Positions 1 through 16,163 of a stretch of DNA of 64,000 bases are shown one piece after another (positions within the stretch are counted from its first letter, which is position 1; each line of letters opens with the position of its first letter). The DNA is from Absidia repens. Its lineage: Eukaryota; Mucoromycota; Mucoromycetes; Mucorales; Cunninghamellaceae. The translations under genes were made by a program, and so were the position numbers. The notes below the pieces were generated by a model, which did no database searches, was not told the origin of the DNA, and saw only the letters and a program-made list of their open reading frames with translations. The DNA lies in assembly GCA_002105175.1 (NCBI GenBank), contig MCGE01000018.1:186001-250000 (forward strand), read 5' to 3'.

Positions 1-2188
1 ATGCCTACTTTCAAAAATCATCCCTGCCCTATATGTGGAACTATCAAATACAAAAGGTCTAGCGATTCTGGATTTGTGTGTAAATATGGACATCAGATGG
101 TGGTAAGTTACACTGAAGAATATAATTATCAACTTTCATCCTAAGCCTTATTTTTTACTTCTATTCGTATGTATGTAGGGCTATCGTGAAGAAGCCGCTG
201 ATGAAGATGCTATGATGGGGGTGCGATCAACAACTAGAAAAAAGACGTTAGCTTCTGACAATTTTACTGGACGTAAGTGAAGATGTGTATAGTAATAGAG
301 ATGCGGGCTCACTGTATATTATTGATAGATTAACTTTTTGTTCTTGTTTTTATCATTGACTTGATATTGCATAGGCTTATATGGTGCTGAACTCGAAGAT
401 GCTCTGAAACGTCTTTTCCAATACTGTTTGCAAATCATGTCGCGGTCCTTTGTACAGGAACTTGGCTTTCCTGTTGAATTTGAAGTAGGTAGACGCTCTT
501 GTCATCATAACAACATCACTCGAAATTAGAACTCATTTTCTGATCTGTATTATAGTATGTCGTCCGAGAACTTTGGATCTTGTATCTCAATGACAGCAAA
601 ATGACGCTTAACAACGCACACGTCGTGAACAGAAACAACAACACGGGTCGTAGTACAAATGATTTATTTATGGCGCATGAAGAAGAAGAACCCGAAGATC
701 TTTTGAGGGAACCTCTATCTGACAGCGACGACGACGACGATGATCCTTCGAAAGTTGCCTTCGACGACAACAGCAGTAGAAACGAAATAAACGATGTATC
801 CGCAACTGGAATCAAATCAACAAAAAGGAAGACGGTAGTGGAATGGCCGCGACTCCGATTTAGGCACTTGCTTATGTTTTGTTATCTTGGATGTATGTAT
901 CTTGGCTGGCCTGTGACGCTTGGTGATATTCGACGATGGTGTGCCACTTTTCGACTACCTTATCTTCATATCCTCAAGGATTTATCAGACGATACGCTCG
1001 AAGCGGTGGATTTACGATATATGATTAACATCCTTCAACTTCCTCCGACGTCCACCATGCAATATGATACTATATTATTTACAAAAGCATTTACCTTTCG
1101 AACCACACTTTTGCTACCGGAACCCAATGCTCCTCTACTAATATACCGATATTGTACACAGATGTTTTTACCAGGTAAATGTTTGCATCAATATTGGTGA
1201 TCATGTATACACATACGATTTATTCATCCTTCCTTACTTTTTTTTATTGCTTCTTTATGCATGACACAACATTCCATCAGTGGAAATGTACTTTTGTGCA
1301 AGGACAATGTATGAAGAGTATCGCTTTTCACACCATGCCATTCGTGAAGAAGTACATCACAGCTATCACAACTTTGATCACGACATCATGGTCATTGTAT
1401 TGCTCCTGACGAAGTTATGTTATGGTCTAGATGATGTAGAGGATATGTAAGTTTGTTTGGTTTTTTTTTTTTTTAAAAAAAAAACAAAAAGGAATTCCAG
1501 TGACTCACCCTTTTGTTTAGTGATCCTGTTTATCATGACGCCATTCTCCCTCCCCATTACCGAAACACGTATGGCTGGAACATATTCGCGCCAATGCCGC
1601 TCGATGGGAGCATCTGTACCAAAGCAAAATGATTGACTCTCCTGATATTGAATTGGATCTGATTATTGATTACCTGAAAAATTCGCTTCCTGAAAGCAAA
1701 TTCCGGAAAAATGAAAAAAGTAAGTGGGGGCGGGCGGGAGGGCTAAGAGATAGGAACGAATGAATTGCGCGTATCGATGTGGTTGGGTTGAGTTATTGTT
1801 TTTTTTTTTTGTCTCATCGTCCCTATCCTTTGTAGAATCACTTGTCCGTCGACACATTTTGAAAATGCAAACCAGTCTGGGGGGCGGCAGTACCGGCACC
1901 ACACATCGATCGAGTTGGAGCAATGATCTTCTTATGGATACATCAAAACTTGCATCGACCATACACGAGGAGAAGGGAAATAGAAGTGATGAGGATAGAA
2001 CCAAAACAAAAACCATCGGTGACATGTATCTGATATTGGAAAAACAATTCATTGCAAAAGGCAAATCAAAGTATCCTCATGAACAAGAACTGGTGTTACT
2101 CTTGGCGTCACGAATCTTGGGGTGTAATACTCAATTATTACAAAGTAGATTAGTGAAATATGAAAATTATTTAAAAAAACTGAAATAA
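1..2188 (+). CDS. RRN7: RNA polymerase I core-factor subunit Rrn7/TAF1B-like, with an apparent frame break
   Basis: This is a component of the Pol I core factor that recruits polymerase I to rDNA in the nucleolus. The first exon (1-102) encodes an N-terminal zinc ribbon of Rrn7 type, CPICG followed by FVCKYGH. Later exons carry an acidic DSDDDDDD stretch and the family-like segments RFRHLLMFCYLG and KLCYGLDD. Introns end near 178, 374, 554, 1280, 1520 and 1835. The exon starting near 1521 opens in phase with the upstream exon (DPVYHDAILPP), but that frame reaches a stop near 1630. The downstream family-like reading (VWLEHIRANAARWEHL) lies in the frame reached by adding one base, so a one-base indel is implied between about 1540 and 1575. 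From there the frame runs through the last intron to TAA at 2186-2188. The Met at base 1 fits the family start, but the true start could lie upstream of the window. The break may be an assembly error or a real lesion. Confidence 0.8.
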
Positions 2189-4844
2189 AAACATATATGT
2201 ATATTTATCTGTTTCTTGTCGTTTAGCTTTTGTTTTTGTGTTTTATGAAATGTGCGTGGTTTGCTATGATGAATGTATTGTCTGACTGTGTATGATGCAG
2301 TTCGGCCAGGGCTGGGGAGGTTGTTAATGTGTTTTGTGTTTTTGTTAATGTTTTTTTGATCACGGGCTTCAGTTTGCGTGGATGGAGATTTGTTATTATT
2401 ATACCACTCGCAATACAAAAAGAATGGGCTGGAGATATACAGTGCTCTAGTCTAATGAAGTTGACGCTGTCGGGACGGTCGTGATCTAAGACTGCTAACT
2501 AGTTCATGGGGAGCGAGGGGAAAAATAATCTTGGTGGGTGAATGGGGGAGCAGGTGTTTGGTAGGATACTCATAAACCAGCTGCAATAGCACCATTATTT
2601 ACTATTCGATGAAGTCAGAATAAAAAGGACTTATTTTATTGAAGAATATTGGTAGACACTATATAGAACTAAAGACACGGGGTGTTCATTGTAATGGGGG
2701 GGATGCTGATAGATGTAATAAGTAGAAGACTAGTGTGTAAGCTGAGGTATGGCCTACATTAATCTAAAGGGACAATTATAAAATGGGATCTAATAGATTG
2801 TACAAAGCATGAGAAAGCCGGAAAAGGTATATCATCCATTGAATCACAACAACGGTCAACACTGATCAAAAAAAGGTGATGGTAGTAAAAAGGGGATCTA
2901 TTGTAAAACAAATGGAAGAGATGAATGGGACATTTTTCAGTAAAGCAAGTAGAAACAGGCATATTTTATTCAGATGTAGATACAAACTATGGACATACTA
3001 ACGCTAAACTAAGCTAATGAAGACTCTAATAAGCCAACTAATGGTGGTTCCAAATCCTGAATCCAAAATGAAAGGGTTTCCCCATGCATCTTGTAATCCC
3101 TGAGCTGAAACCCCTTCTAAACTAGTCCTGACATGAATCTAAGTCCAACCTAACCTCATAGAAGTTACATTGAAGAAGGAAGGAGGAAAAAGAAAAGAAA
3201 GAGCGTGAAAAATTGAAAACAGGTCTAAATGAAAAAATATATATTCACGTGGTCGGGATTTGAAATGTTTTTGAGTCTCTCGCGAGGTTTGAGACTACTT
3301 GTTGGTGGATACATTTCTTTCTTTTACAACAAATATAAAAAATATATTCCCATAAATTTAGCCCACCATTCAACATTTGCAGCGTAATTTTTTTCTTCTC
3401 TTGATCCCGTTGCAGTCAAAGACGGAGTAATTAGGTCTAGTTTAATTTATCCTCCCCCCTTCACTGTGACATAGTTTGTCGCTCGCTGTATGTATATATG
3501 TCTGTCTGTATGTAGAATAGCTCACCTTTCTTTGGTTGGGCAATGATATTTTATTTTTCATTACGTTTATTCTACAGCAAGATATCCCCTCTCACTGCAC
3601 ATTCCACACTTACCCACCCACACACGAATATTTCCGTAATCGTCTCACATTTAGATGTAGCATATGTATAAATAAATACATAGCTTGTCTTTTTACTTTT
3701 ACATTGTCTCTTATACATTTAATGTGTCCTTTCGGATGGATATGCACACATTGTACTGTACAGAGTGGGTACATTGACGTGTAGAAAAAGAAAAGGTTGA
3801 TATGTGTGTGCAATAATAATAATAATGATAATAATAATAAACGGATTAGTTATGAGGCAGCATCGATGAATAGTTGTGCATGATCCTCCATCTATTGTAT
3901 TGTACGTACTGTTCTGCGGCTCTATGTAACTATATAAATTAAAGAGGTTTTCTTCAGTGGTTATCAAAAAATGCCGTGGCGGATGCATGAAAAAGGGACA
4001 GTGAAGAATTGCATGAAAAAATACAGCTAACAGCATAACGCATAAAACTCTGATAATTGAAGCACACAGGAAGGGGGGGGTTATGGTGTACCCACACAAA
4101 ACTCCCTTCTTTTTTTTTTTTTTTTTTTTTTTTTTGGTCTTGGTGTTCGTTCAGTCAAAATTGATCAACTTCAAGTGCCTTATGTGAAGCATTTTCTTTT
4201 TTTTATGTATGAAAAAACAACAACCAACGATATCATTTTTTTCTTTTCCACTTTTACCGACTTATCTTCCTGCGTCATGAAACGTACGTGGTTGAACAAT
4301 ATTATCATCTAGTAAAATAAATATCCTCATGATATGATATCATAGCATTTTCTGTGATACATACCCAGAGCTTCTTTTACGTTCTTGTTGAAACTGCACC
4401 ATATGTCTATGTAATAGGTGGGATCAGAAAAAATAGGTCGCTGAGAGTGGGAGGAGTGGATAAACAAGGATGCCGTGCCGCAGGCGCCGTAGATGTTTTG
4501 CAGGATCCACCAAAAATATTCCAGTTGACGAGGAATTGACTTTTATGGAAACGCTTGGCCAGAGTATCTGCGCTGACAAAATGATATCATTTGGCCAATC
4601 AATGGGGAGTTTTCTAAGCATTTGAATATTACTCCGAGGGTGACACACACACACACAGAAAGAGTACATGGTTTCGAAATCCAGATCCGCAAAATAATAT
4701 CGGCGGCACGTCGGCCGATTTTCCTTTGCTGAAAAAAAATAAAACGCACTCGATCCAATTTTTTTTTTTTTTTTTTTCGTTTCTCTTTTTTGCATAAAAA
4801 TATTTAATTATTTCTCACATATACTTATTTCAACAACATCAGCC
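2189..4844. other. Intergenic region between RRN7 and glutathione peroxidase
   Basis: I see no supportable gene in these 2.6 kb. The region contains a minus-oriented copy of the dispersed repeat (listed separately), a short AAT-type microsatellite near 3811-3841, a T run of about 30 bases near 4110-4135, and a CA run near 4645. Short open frames here have no recognisable domain and low-complexity composition. The last 100 bases are the T-rich leader of the downstream peroxidase gene. Confidence 0.6.
2680..3262 (-). repeat. Dispersed repeat family, copy 1 (inverted)
   Basis: Read on the minus strand, the segment starts with CAAATCCCGACCACGTGA near 3262. It continues with the family core (GTCAGGACTAGTTTAGAAGG, then GGGATTACAAGATGCATGG and GGGAAACCCTTTCATTTTGG). 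It then matches the family tail: TTAGTTGGCT, CATTAGCTTAGTTTAG, TGTATCTACATCTGAATAAA, and the later ATAATTGTCCCTTTA block. The other copies are near 15.8, 28.8, 37.7 and 55.8 kb on the plus strand. The boundaries are approximate because the outer ends diverge. Confidence 0.8.
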
Positions 4845-5783
4845 ATGGCCTCTAAATCATTCTTTGACTTTACTGTGAAAAACATCAAAAACCAAGACTG
4901 GAATCTCAATGAACTCAAGGGAAAGGTAAAAAGTGTGCTTTACTACTTACGGGGATACATACCTTGTACTCAACCTAACCTGTTTTTTACTAGGTGGTTC
5001 TTGTGGTCAATGTCGCTTCCAAGTGTGGCTTTACTAAACAATACGCTGGTTTGGAAGAACTCTATCAAAAATACAAGGACCAAGGATTTGTCATTGTTGG
5101 GTCTCCTTGTAATCAATTTGGCAGCCAAGGTAACGAGTGCAGTGGACAGAGACGGTTATCTATCCATTTGACTAACACAACATTGACTTTTTTTTTTATA
5201 TATAGAACCTGGTACCGAAGATGAAATTCAAAACTTCTGTACTTTGAACTGGAGTGTTACTTTCCCTTTGACTTCCAAGGTGTAAGTTTTAATTTTTTTT
5301 GGGAGGAGGGGAGGGGATTAGTAATACGACCACACCAGGATTGGCCACAGTGGCGATAAATGAACGACATATGTATTGATATTTTCTTTTTATATAGTGA
5401 TGTCAACGGCGATAATGAAGCTCCTGTCTTCAAGTTCTTGAAAGAAAGCCAACCTGGTATCCTAGGGTAAGTTGTTAGAGAGGAAAGATGTAGGTTGGGT
5501 CAAGGACTTGAATCATGGAATCATCGTGACTGATTCATTTTTCTTTTGCCCTCTTTTTTAGTTTAAAGCGCGTGAAATGGAACTTTGAGGTAAGTACAAC
5601 GTCGAAAGAAGATAAAATAAAAACCCATATATCATTCAAAGCAAAAAGTTAACCCTGTTTTCTTTGATTCTCTAGAAATTCTTGATCGATCGTGAAGGAA
5701 AGGTCGTCAGCCGTTATGCTTCTACCACTGAACCCAAGTCGATCGCACCTGAAATCGAAAAACTTTTGGCTACTCCTCAATAG
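4845..5783 (+). CDS. Glutathione peroxidase / thioredoxin-dependent peroxidase (Cys type)
   Basis: The enzyme reduces hydrogen peroxide and lipid hydroperoxides. Fungal members resemble yeast Gpx3/Hyr1 and also act as redox sensors. Six exons join cleanly: 4845-4925, 4994-5129, 5206-5281, 5398-5466, and two more ending at TAG 5781-5783. The product is about 160 residues, normal for the family. Visible motifs are the peroxidatic cysteine in NVASKCGFT, the glutamine site in [10 protein letters not shown], and the tryptophan motif KWNFEKFL. The cysteine in QNFCTLNW matches the resolving Cys82 of yeast Gpx3, so a thioredoxin-linked two-Cys mechanism is likely. There is no selenocysteine codon. 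No targeting peptide is obvious, so it is probably cytosolic. The start is the first ATG after a T-rich leader and gives the usual short N terminus (ASKSFFDF). Confidence 0.95.
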
Positions 5784-6312
5784 TCGTCGAATCACAAAGT
5801 AGTTTATTAGTTCAGTATATCATTTTTAGTCTGATGTGTTATTATTTATTTTGACTTAATTGCAATAAAATAGTAAAGTTATCAAAAAATGCAACAATGT
5901 GAAATCATTGATGGGAATAGTGTAAAAGTGAACTCATCGTACATGATCACCGCTTATGGATATTTTTTTTTTTTAAAAAAAAAGTAGAGACTGTGGTGGG
6001 ATTGTATTTTTGGTATGATGATGGGGATATATATTATTTTTGGTATGACGGGGATATAGATTTAGATTTGATAATTTGGATGGTTGGGCAAGGATAAGAT
6101 ATCATACACAGCATTGCTTCTCTCTAAATGGAATCTATTTACTATAACCCTAGGAGATTGTATTCAATTAGCGTTGATAAAACTGCACTCGATAAAGCAA
6201 CACAAAGAAGACAATCAAATGAATGAAATAAGACAATATGTAAATTTATTATATATAAAAACCAAACACAATGTGGGGAGGGAGGGGGGGGAGAAATTCG
6301 TGTACAAAATAA

Positions 6313-6344
<32 letters not shown>

Positions 6345-6459
6345 ATATATAAAAGATAAAAAAAAAAAGAAAAGAAAAATAAACTAAGCTATAAAATAAA
6401 AAGTAATAGTAATAATAATAATAATAAAGAAAAAAAATACCACAAGCAGAATCACCAAC
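5784..6459. other. Convergent intergenic region (peroxidase / SSD1-like 3' ends)
   Basis: This is 676 bases of AT-rich 3' flanking sequence between two convergent genes. It contains a T12/A9 junction at 5963-5983, a TA-type microsatellite near 6309-6338, and an AAT run near 6409-6426. I see no gene. Confidence 0.6.
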
Positions 6460-9400
6460 CTATGCATAAGGATTGGCAGCCAAAACTCGAATCAAGGGAG
6501 GAGTACGAACCATGTCGATCGTCAAAATAACACGTATCTTATCCAGAGCTTGAATCGTTTGCGAGGACTGTTCTGGACTGAATGAGGTACTGTTGGATAA
6601 ACGAGCTTGGATGATGGATTGGCGCTTGGATGGTTTTGTGGTAGTTTCTGCTGACGATTGTGTTGTCGCTGACGCAGTGTTGGGATCCGATACAGGACGG
6701 GCTGGAGAGATGGAGAGTTTGTCAACTGTGGATGCTGATGTTGCTGTTTGTTCTATGCCATTTGTATTGTTGATAGTGTCATCAGCCGCTTGACGCATTT
6801 CTGCCAAAAGACATTCTTCATCAAGGTCTTCATATTCATCATCCGATAAACTCCAACGACTTTGTTTGCCAGTAGAAGTGTCCACACCCTTTTTCCAAAA
6901 CATGGTGAGCGCGCGACGGGATGCATCGAATTCGGATCGCCATACGGGTAAATTGGCCAAATGGACTCGTCTTTCCATGTTGAGTTCAGGTATCATCACA
7001 TCAAAGTAATCGTCAAAGATAGAAATAACTTGAGCTTCACGGTACACAATTTTGATGTTGGCATTGTTGTTGGGCGGAGTCACTGCACGTTCATTGAGAT
7101 AAAGTGACATAAACAAAAGCCCGCTTTGTTCCCGAGCAATAATGGCCGCTTCCTTTTTGACATTGCAATGTTGACCTAATTTTTGGACAGTGTCGCGATC
7201 CAAATAAAAATGGCGGTCTACAAAATAAAAAATAAAAAAGATTCCCAAATTTTAGTCCATCTATCATTATCTATCCCTCCCCCCTTTTTTCTTCTCTTAC
7301 CATTAGACAAAGCCGATTCCAATTGGCGATGGACAATGATATCAGCAAACCGGCGACTTGGTGCAGTAAAGTGGGTAAAAAGAGGAATATTCAGCGAGTA
7401 GTGAGCGAATTTCGAGATATCAAGGACTCCAGTACAGAAGTATTTTGGTGCTTGCATTGTTTTGAGGACCAACACTGACACCATCTTACGGACCTTGTCA
7501 TCTTGTATGGCCAGAATAGATTGTTCCATAGCGTTGGCACTTGATACATCGAGTTGGACGCCCAAATATTGATTCACATAATGTTCGAGTTCCACAACCT
7601 TGCGCTCCATTGGTTTGGCTTGTCGTCGTAATAAGGCCAGTTCCGGTAAGTGTCTGGAGATTTTCTGTGCCACACTTTGATTTGCCAATAATAAGAACTC
7701 CTTGATTGTTGCAGAAGCTTTGGGCTTTTGAGATATGTGAACACTAGACGGGATGCTGTGATCGTTATCCACAGGTTGATCAAAAGTAAATCCAAGTTCT
7801 TCACGTTGTTGGGACATACCACCACCAACAGCAAATCGGAGTGCACGAAGTTGAGACGCAATCTTGTAGAGAATACATACATCCGTTTTAATGTCAGAAG
7901 CAAGCTGTTTATCCATTGAGTCGGTAGTATCAAGTTCTTGTCCGTCCACCATTTTTTGCACATCATCATAAGTCAAACTGGCACACGATCTATGCATCAT
8001 AAAAATATATAATTAGAATCGATATTATGAAAATAAAAGAATTGTGTTCGTTACTGGCTCAATAAAAATAAAAATAAAACTTACTTGACGATGGACTTGC
8101 CGAACCATGTATCCAAAACGTTTCCATCCGAATCAAGTTTCCACACCACAGAAAATGCAAATCTTGTTTGGTTGGGGATCAAATTGGTGACTTGATGGGT
8201 CAAAGGAGTAGGCAACATGGGCACTGATTTGTGAATTAGATCGACACGGACACCACGAGCACGAGCTTCTTTGTCCAAAGGAGAGTTGGCCTTGATAAAG
8301 TAAGTAACGTCACTAATATGTACACCAACTTCAAATGTATCATCTCCAAGTCTTTGTATAGATATAGCATCGTCTAGAACTAAATAAGTTATGAATACAT
8401 ATGATGATAAATGGTAATGAGTAACATAATGGGGTGGGGTGGTTTTTATTTTTTTTATTTCTTTTTATACTTACCGTCTGAGCCAATGGGATCAATTGTT
8501 ATTACACGAACATCAGTGAAGTTGCGTCGCTGATCATCAGGTATGGGTGAGAAGTCGTATGGAATGGAAGGTAAGCATTTGTTCACTTGTTCTGAAAATT
8601 CAGTGTGAGTCACATTGTTGTCCGCCAATATAGCCATCGTTTGAACGTCCAATTTAAAAATATGACCAAGTTCACGTTCGAGCGTACCAAATGGATGGAG
8701 GGATGTGATAGGCCAGCGCTTGATAGAGCTCTATAATAGAAAAGATAGCGTGATCAGTACCAAATCATCATCATCACAATTTTTTCCCAGCCTATATAAT
8801 ATATATACTTACAACAAATAATCGCTCAGCATAAGATTCATTGTCCTCCACAAAGTCCGCTGGTGCTTGTTCGATGGGGATGGCAATCAAGGGAACACGT
8901 TTGTCAACAGCCTTGAACCACACAATACGAGGAGCTTCCGATAATTTGGTGTTGTTGTTGTTTCCGCCATGCCCGTTTTCTTGTTGTTGCTGTTGTTGAT
9001 TTTCTTCTTGAGCACGTTTGTTGTTGGGACGACGTAAGGTCAAGGTACCAGAAAAGACTTGATTTTGAGCCCGTTCCAAGATCGCCACCACCACACCACA
9101 GTATTTGGGTTTGACAACATCAATGTCTTCATCGCCACCCAAGATAATTTCGTTTTCATCTTCTTCGTCAGGCTGGCGAGCACGGACATGACCACCGTTG
9201 CGGATTAATTTGGCTTCTTCCTTTTCCTTCTTTTCACGCAACACGCGTTCCACATCCACCAAGCGTACGGCTACCACATCACCTTCCAGTGCTCGGTTCC
9301 GGTCACGCGAGCCACAGACATAGATATCATCATCCAATTCTTCGCAGGCAACATAGGCATCACTTCGGTTGCGTTTGTTCACACGTAAAGTACCACGGAC

Positions 9401-10693
9401 AAGTTGCCGAGATCGGAAGAGCGGAGTCAAAGCAGAGAAGGGTAGATGGGCAATAAAGAGTTGTCGACGTTGATGAGGATTGGCATCGTCTCTTGAAAAG
9501 TTGACTCGTGTGGGGGTAAATGGGACCAAATTGAAAGATGGCACAGCAAGAGACGAGGACACAGAGCCAGAGATCATACCAGGGACGCCCAAAGAATTAC
9601 TACTTGCGTTGCCAGTGGAGTGACGATTCGAAGGAGGAGCAGAGGAACGCCAGTCATTACCACCACCACCAATAGGTCCTTCATTCAGATACATAGCAGA
9701 ATAAGATGCTGATCGTCGATGTTGCTTCTTTGCTTCGTCCAAGTTGAGTGGTTTGTTGAATTGAATACGACGACTGCTCCTATTGTTGTTTCGGTTTCCG
9801 TCTTCCACGTTTTCATTCAAAGTTGGCAATTGTTGTAATGACATACGTTTTGATGTTGAGCTACTTGGTGCAACAAGAGTATCAGGGGGCATGAGGCGAT
9901 TTTCTTCACCACTGCTGTAAGGTCGTGATCCAAGTTTGTGGAGTTTGCTGTTATTGCTGTCAATAGAAGAAGAAGAAACGCTGCGTTGATAAGTTCCCAT
10001 CAGTTTGGCCTCGGCTTCAGCACGCGCAGATTCACGGGCGAGGTCATCATCATCATTGTCCTGTTGTAGAGTTCCATACGCATTAAAGGATGGTTGTTTT
10101 GAGGAAGGTGTCACCACAGAGGATAGACGTCGGTTTCCACTTTTACGACGATTGGCAGTATCATCGCGAGAGGGCATTGTTTTGAGAGTATTGATCATAT
10201 CTTGTAACGAATCCACCGTCATTGAGCCACCACCACCACCACCCAATTGTTCCCTTTTTCTGTCATTTGCACCTTCTTCAGGCAGAGTATGTAAGCCAAA
10301 ACTGTTGTAACTTCGTCTTGCCCCGTAATCGAGTTCACCACCATTCGACTGAATACGACCCACATTGTCGGCAGTGACAGAGGACCTGGACCTTGGTCGG
10401 CGTTGCTGCTGTTGCTGTACAGGTAATGAATGTCTTTCACCAAGCCCGTTGAATGACCGGCGCTTATCACCGGCACTCATATGTATCTAAAAATATGAAT
10501 ATGAAAATTCATTGGTAAGCCCTTTTGTGTATTCAGATGGAAGTACTTGCCTCTTCTTCAACCTCCTCCTCCTCCCCTCTTCCTCTTACTCTTCCTCCCG
10601 TTTTCTATTTTAAGCGCACTTAGCTCTTACCTTTTCAGGAGGATCAAAAAGACCTCTGGTACTTTCTGGAGCAGTCTGATGTTGGTCATCCAT
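6460..10693 (-). CDS. SSD1: SSD1/Sts5-like RNA-binding protein with degenerate RNase II (RNB) domain
   Basis: In yeasts, Ssd1 binds mRNAs of cell-wall proteins and represses their translation under the NDR kinase Cbk1. Six exons join in phase: 10693-10631, 10486-8813, 8730-8475, 8379-8085, 7989-7301 and 7217-6460. They give about 1,244 residues, close to yeast Ssd1 (about 1,250). The N-terminal 320 residues are disordered, rich in Ser, Asn and Gln, and contain one match to the Cbk1 consensus HxRxxS (HRRSAS). A cold-shock-like domain follows, with the signature LVRGTLRVNKRNRSDAYV and CGSRDRNRALEGDVVAV. The RNB domain is recognisable (EVGVHISDVTYF, LDKEARARG, PMLPTPLT). At the catalytic cluster the best splice gives IDPIGSDVLDDA, where the third of the usual four aspartates is Val, consistent with the inactive Ssd1 family. 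A second acceptor six bases downstream is possible. It is divergent from MCM6. Confidence 0.9.
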
Positions 10694-11525
10694 CTTTTGC
10701 AGTAAATTGTCAAAGTATAAAGAATGTAAAAAGAAGCAATGGACTTAAAGGAATGGAAGGGAAAAAAAAGTAAAGAAGAAAAAGAAAAAAAAAAAAAAAG
10801 GTTCAACTGGGAAATTTTTAGTTTACCTGCGTTCGTTCGCACGGAGTTGCAAAATGGCTTGGTGGTGTAACAATGTTGTAATTGATTGCCTTTTTACAGT
10901 GCCATCAAAAAATTAACTATCAGTGATCCCTACCATACTGAATAGCATTCCACTACCTATCACTTCAGTCGTTTCCATTTATTTATTTATTTTACTATAC
11001 CTTTTAGTTGTTTGTTTTAGTGCCATCACTGTATAAATTACTACGTTCTTCCTTAATAGTTTGTCAACTACGAATTAGGACGGAGATTGATTGGATTGGG
11101 GTAAGTCGAAAGCATTGAAAATTTTGGGCAGGCAAAAAAAAAAAAGAATAGACTTGCGTGAACAAAAACTGGGGCGGGAAAAAATCTATGATGTCAGTAA
11201 CTAAGTTTTGCTATTTCTTCCACTCGGTAACTGGACTATATAAGCTAAATGAAAAAGATCCAGAAAGAGAATAGAATCATCTTGTATATTTTGCGCACTA
11301 AAAGTTAAAGACTGATTGTAGGACCAGAATGGGTCACAACGAATGTCAGGCACATGACTAGGGCGTAATGTTTGGGCCAAAATGTTAAAACATTGGTGGA
11401 GTATGGGAAACCTGTTATTTGTGGGCGATTAATTGGGCAGGATAATTTTTAGGGAGTTTGACTTGATCGGGGTTTCATTTCACATTGATATTTCTTTTTC
11501 CTTTCTTTTCGCTATCTAACATCCA
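10694..11525. promoter_or_regulatory. Divergent promoter region between SSD1-like gene and MCM6
   Basis: These 832 bases separate two divergently transcribed genes, so they should hold both promoters. The visible candidate element is GGGCGGGAAAA at about 11172-11182. This is an E2F-type core, and MCM genes are classical G1/S targets of E2F or MBF. T/A-rich tracts flank it. The assignment is a motif match only. Confidence 0.4.
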
Positions 11526-15437
<3,912 letters not shown>

Positions 15438-15754
15438 TTTAGCTTTAGTTTGATTTTCTATGACATAATCCTTTTCTCTCCCATGTATATACTCAATCTT
15501 ATTCCTTCTGTTACATACCAATAAAAAAACACTGCGTCTTCTGATTTTACTGATATCTTTGCCTCCCCCTAGCCCATCCTCTCCCATGCATATATTCACC
15601 TTTATTCTTACTGATAGATACCAATAAAAAAAAATCCCACCTCTTTGATTCTGCTTTGCTTTGATGTTTTGACACGCCCTCTTTGATCTTATTGCATCTA
15701 CTATCAAAAACCACTTCGTTTCTTCCTCTTGTTTTTATGAACCATGCCAATTAG

Positions 15755-16109
15755 GAATATTTCAAATCCCGCCCACGTGAAAATGTATATACTCCCGTTT
15801 TATTCTTTTCCTCTCTCTCTCTTTTTTTTTTTTTTTTTTTTTTCCTTCACCATTTAACTTCTTTGAGGCTATGGTGATCTTAGATTAGTGTCAGGACTAG
15901 TTTAGAAGGGTTTTCAGATCAGGGATTACAAGATGCATGGGGAAACCCTTTCATCTTGGATCTAGAATCAGAGGGCACCATTAGTTGTCTTTTTGGAGTC
16001 TCCATTAGCGTAGTTGAGTCTTCGTTTGTCCATATCATGTGTTTTTTCCATCGACATCTAAATAAAATATGTCTACTTTTACATGCTTCAATGAAAAAAA
16101 TGTCTCGTT

Positions 16110-16163
<54 letters not shown>

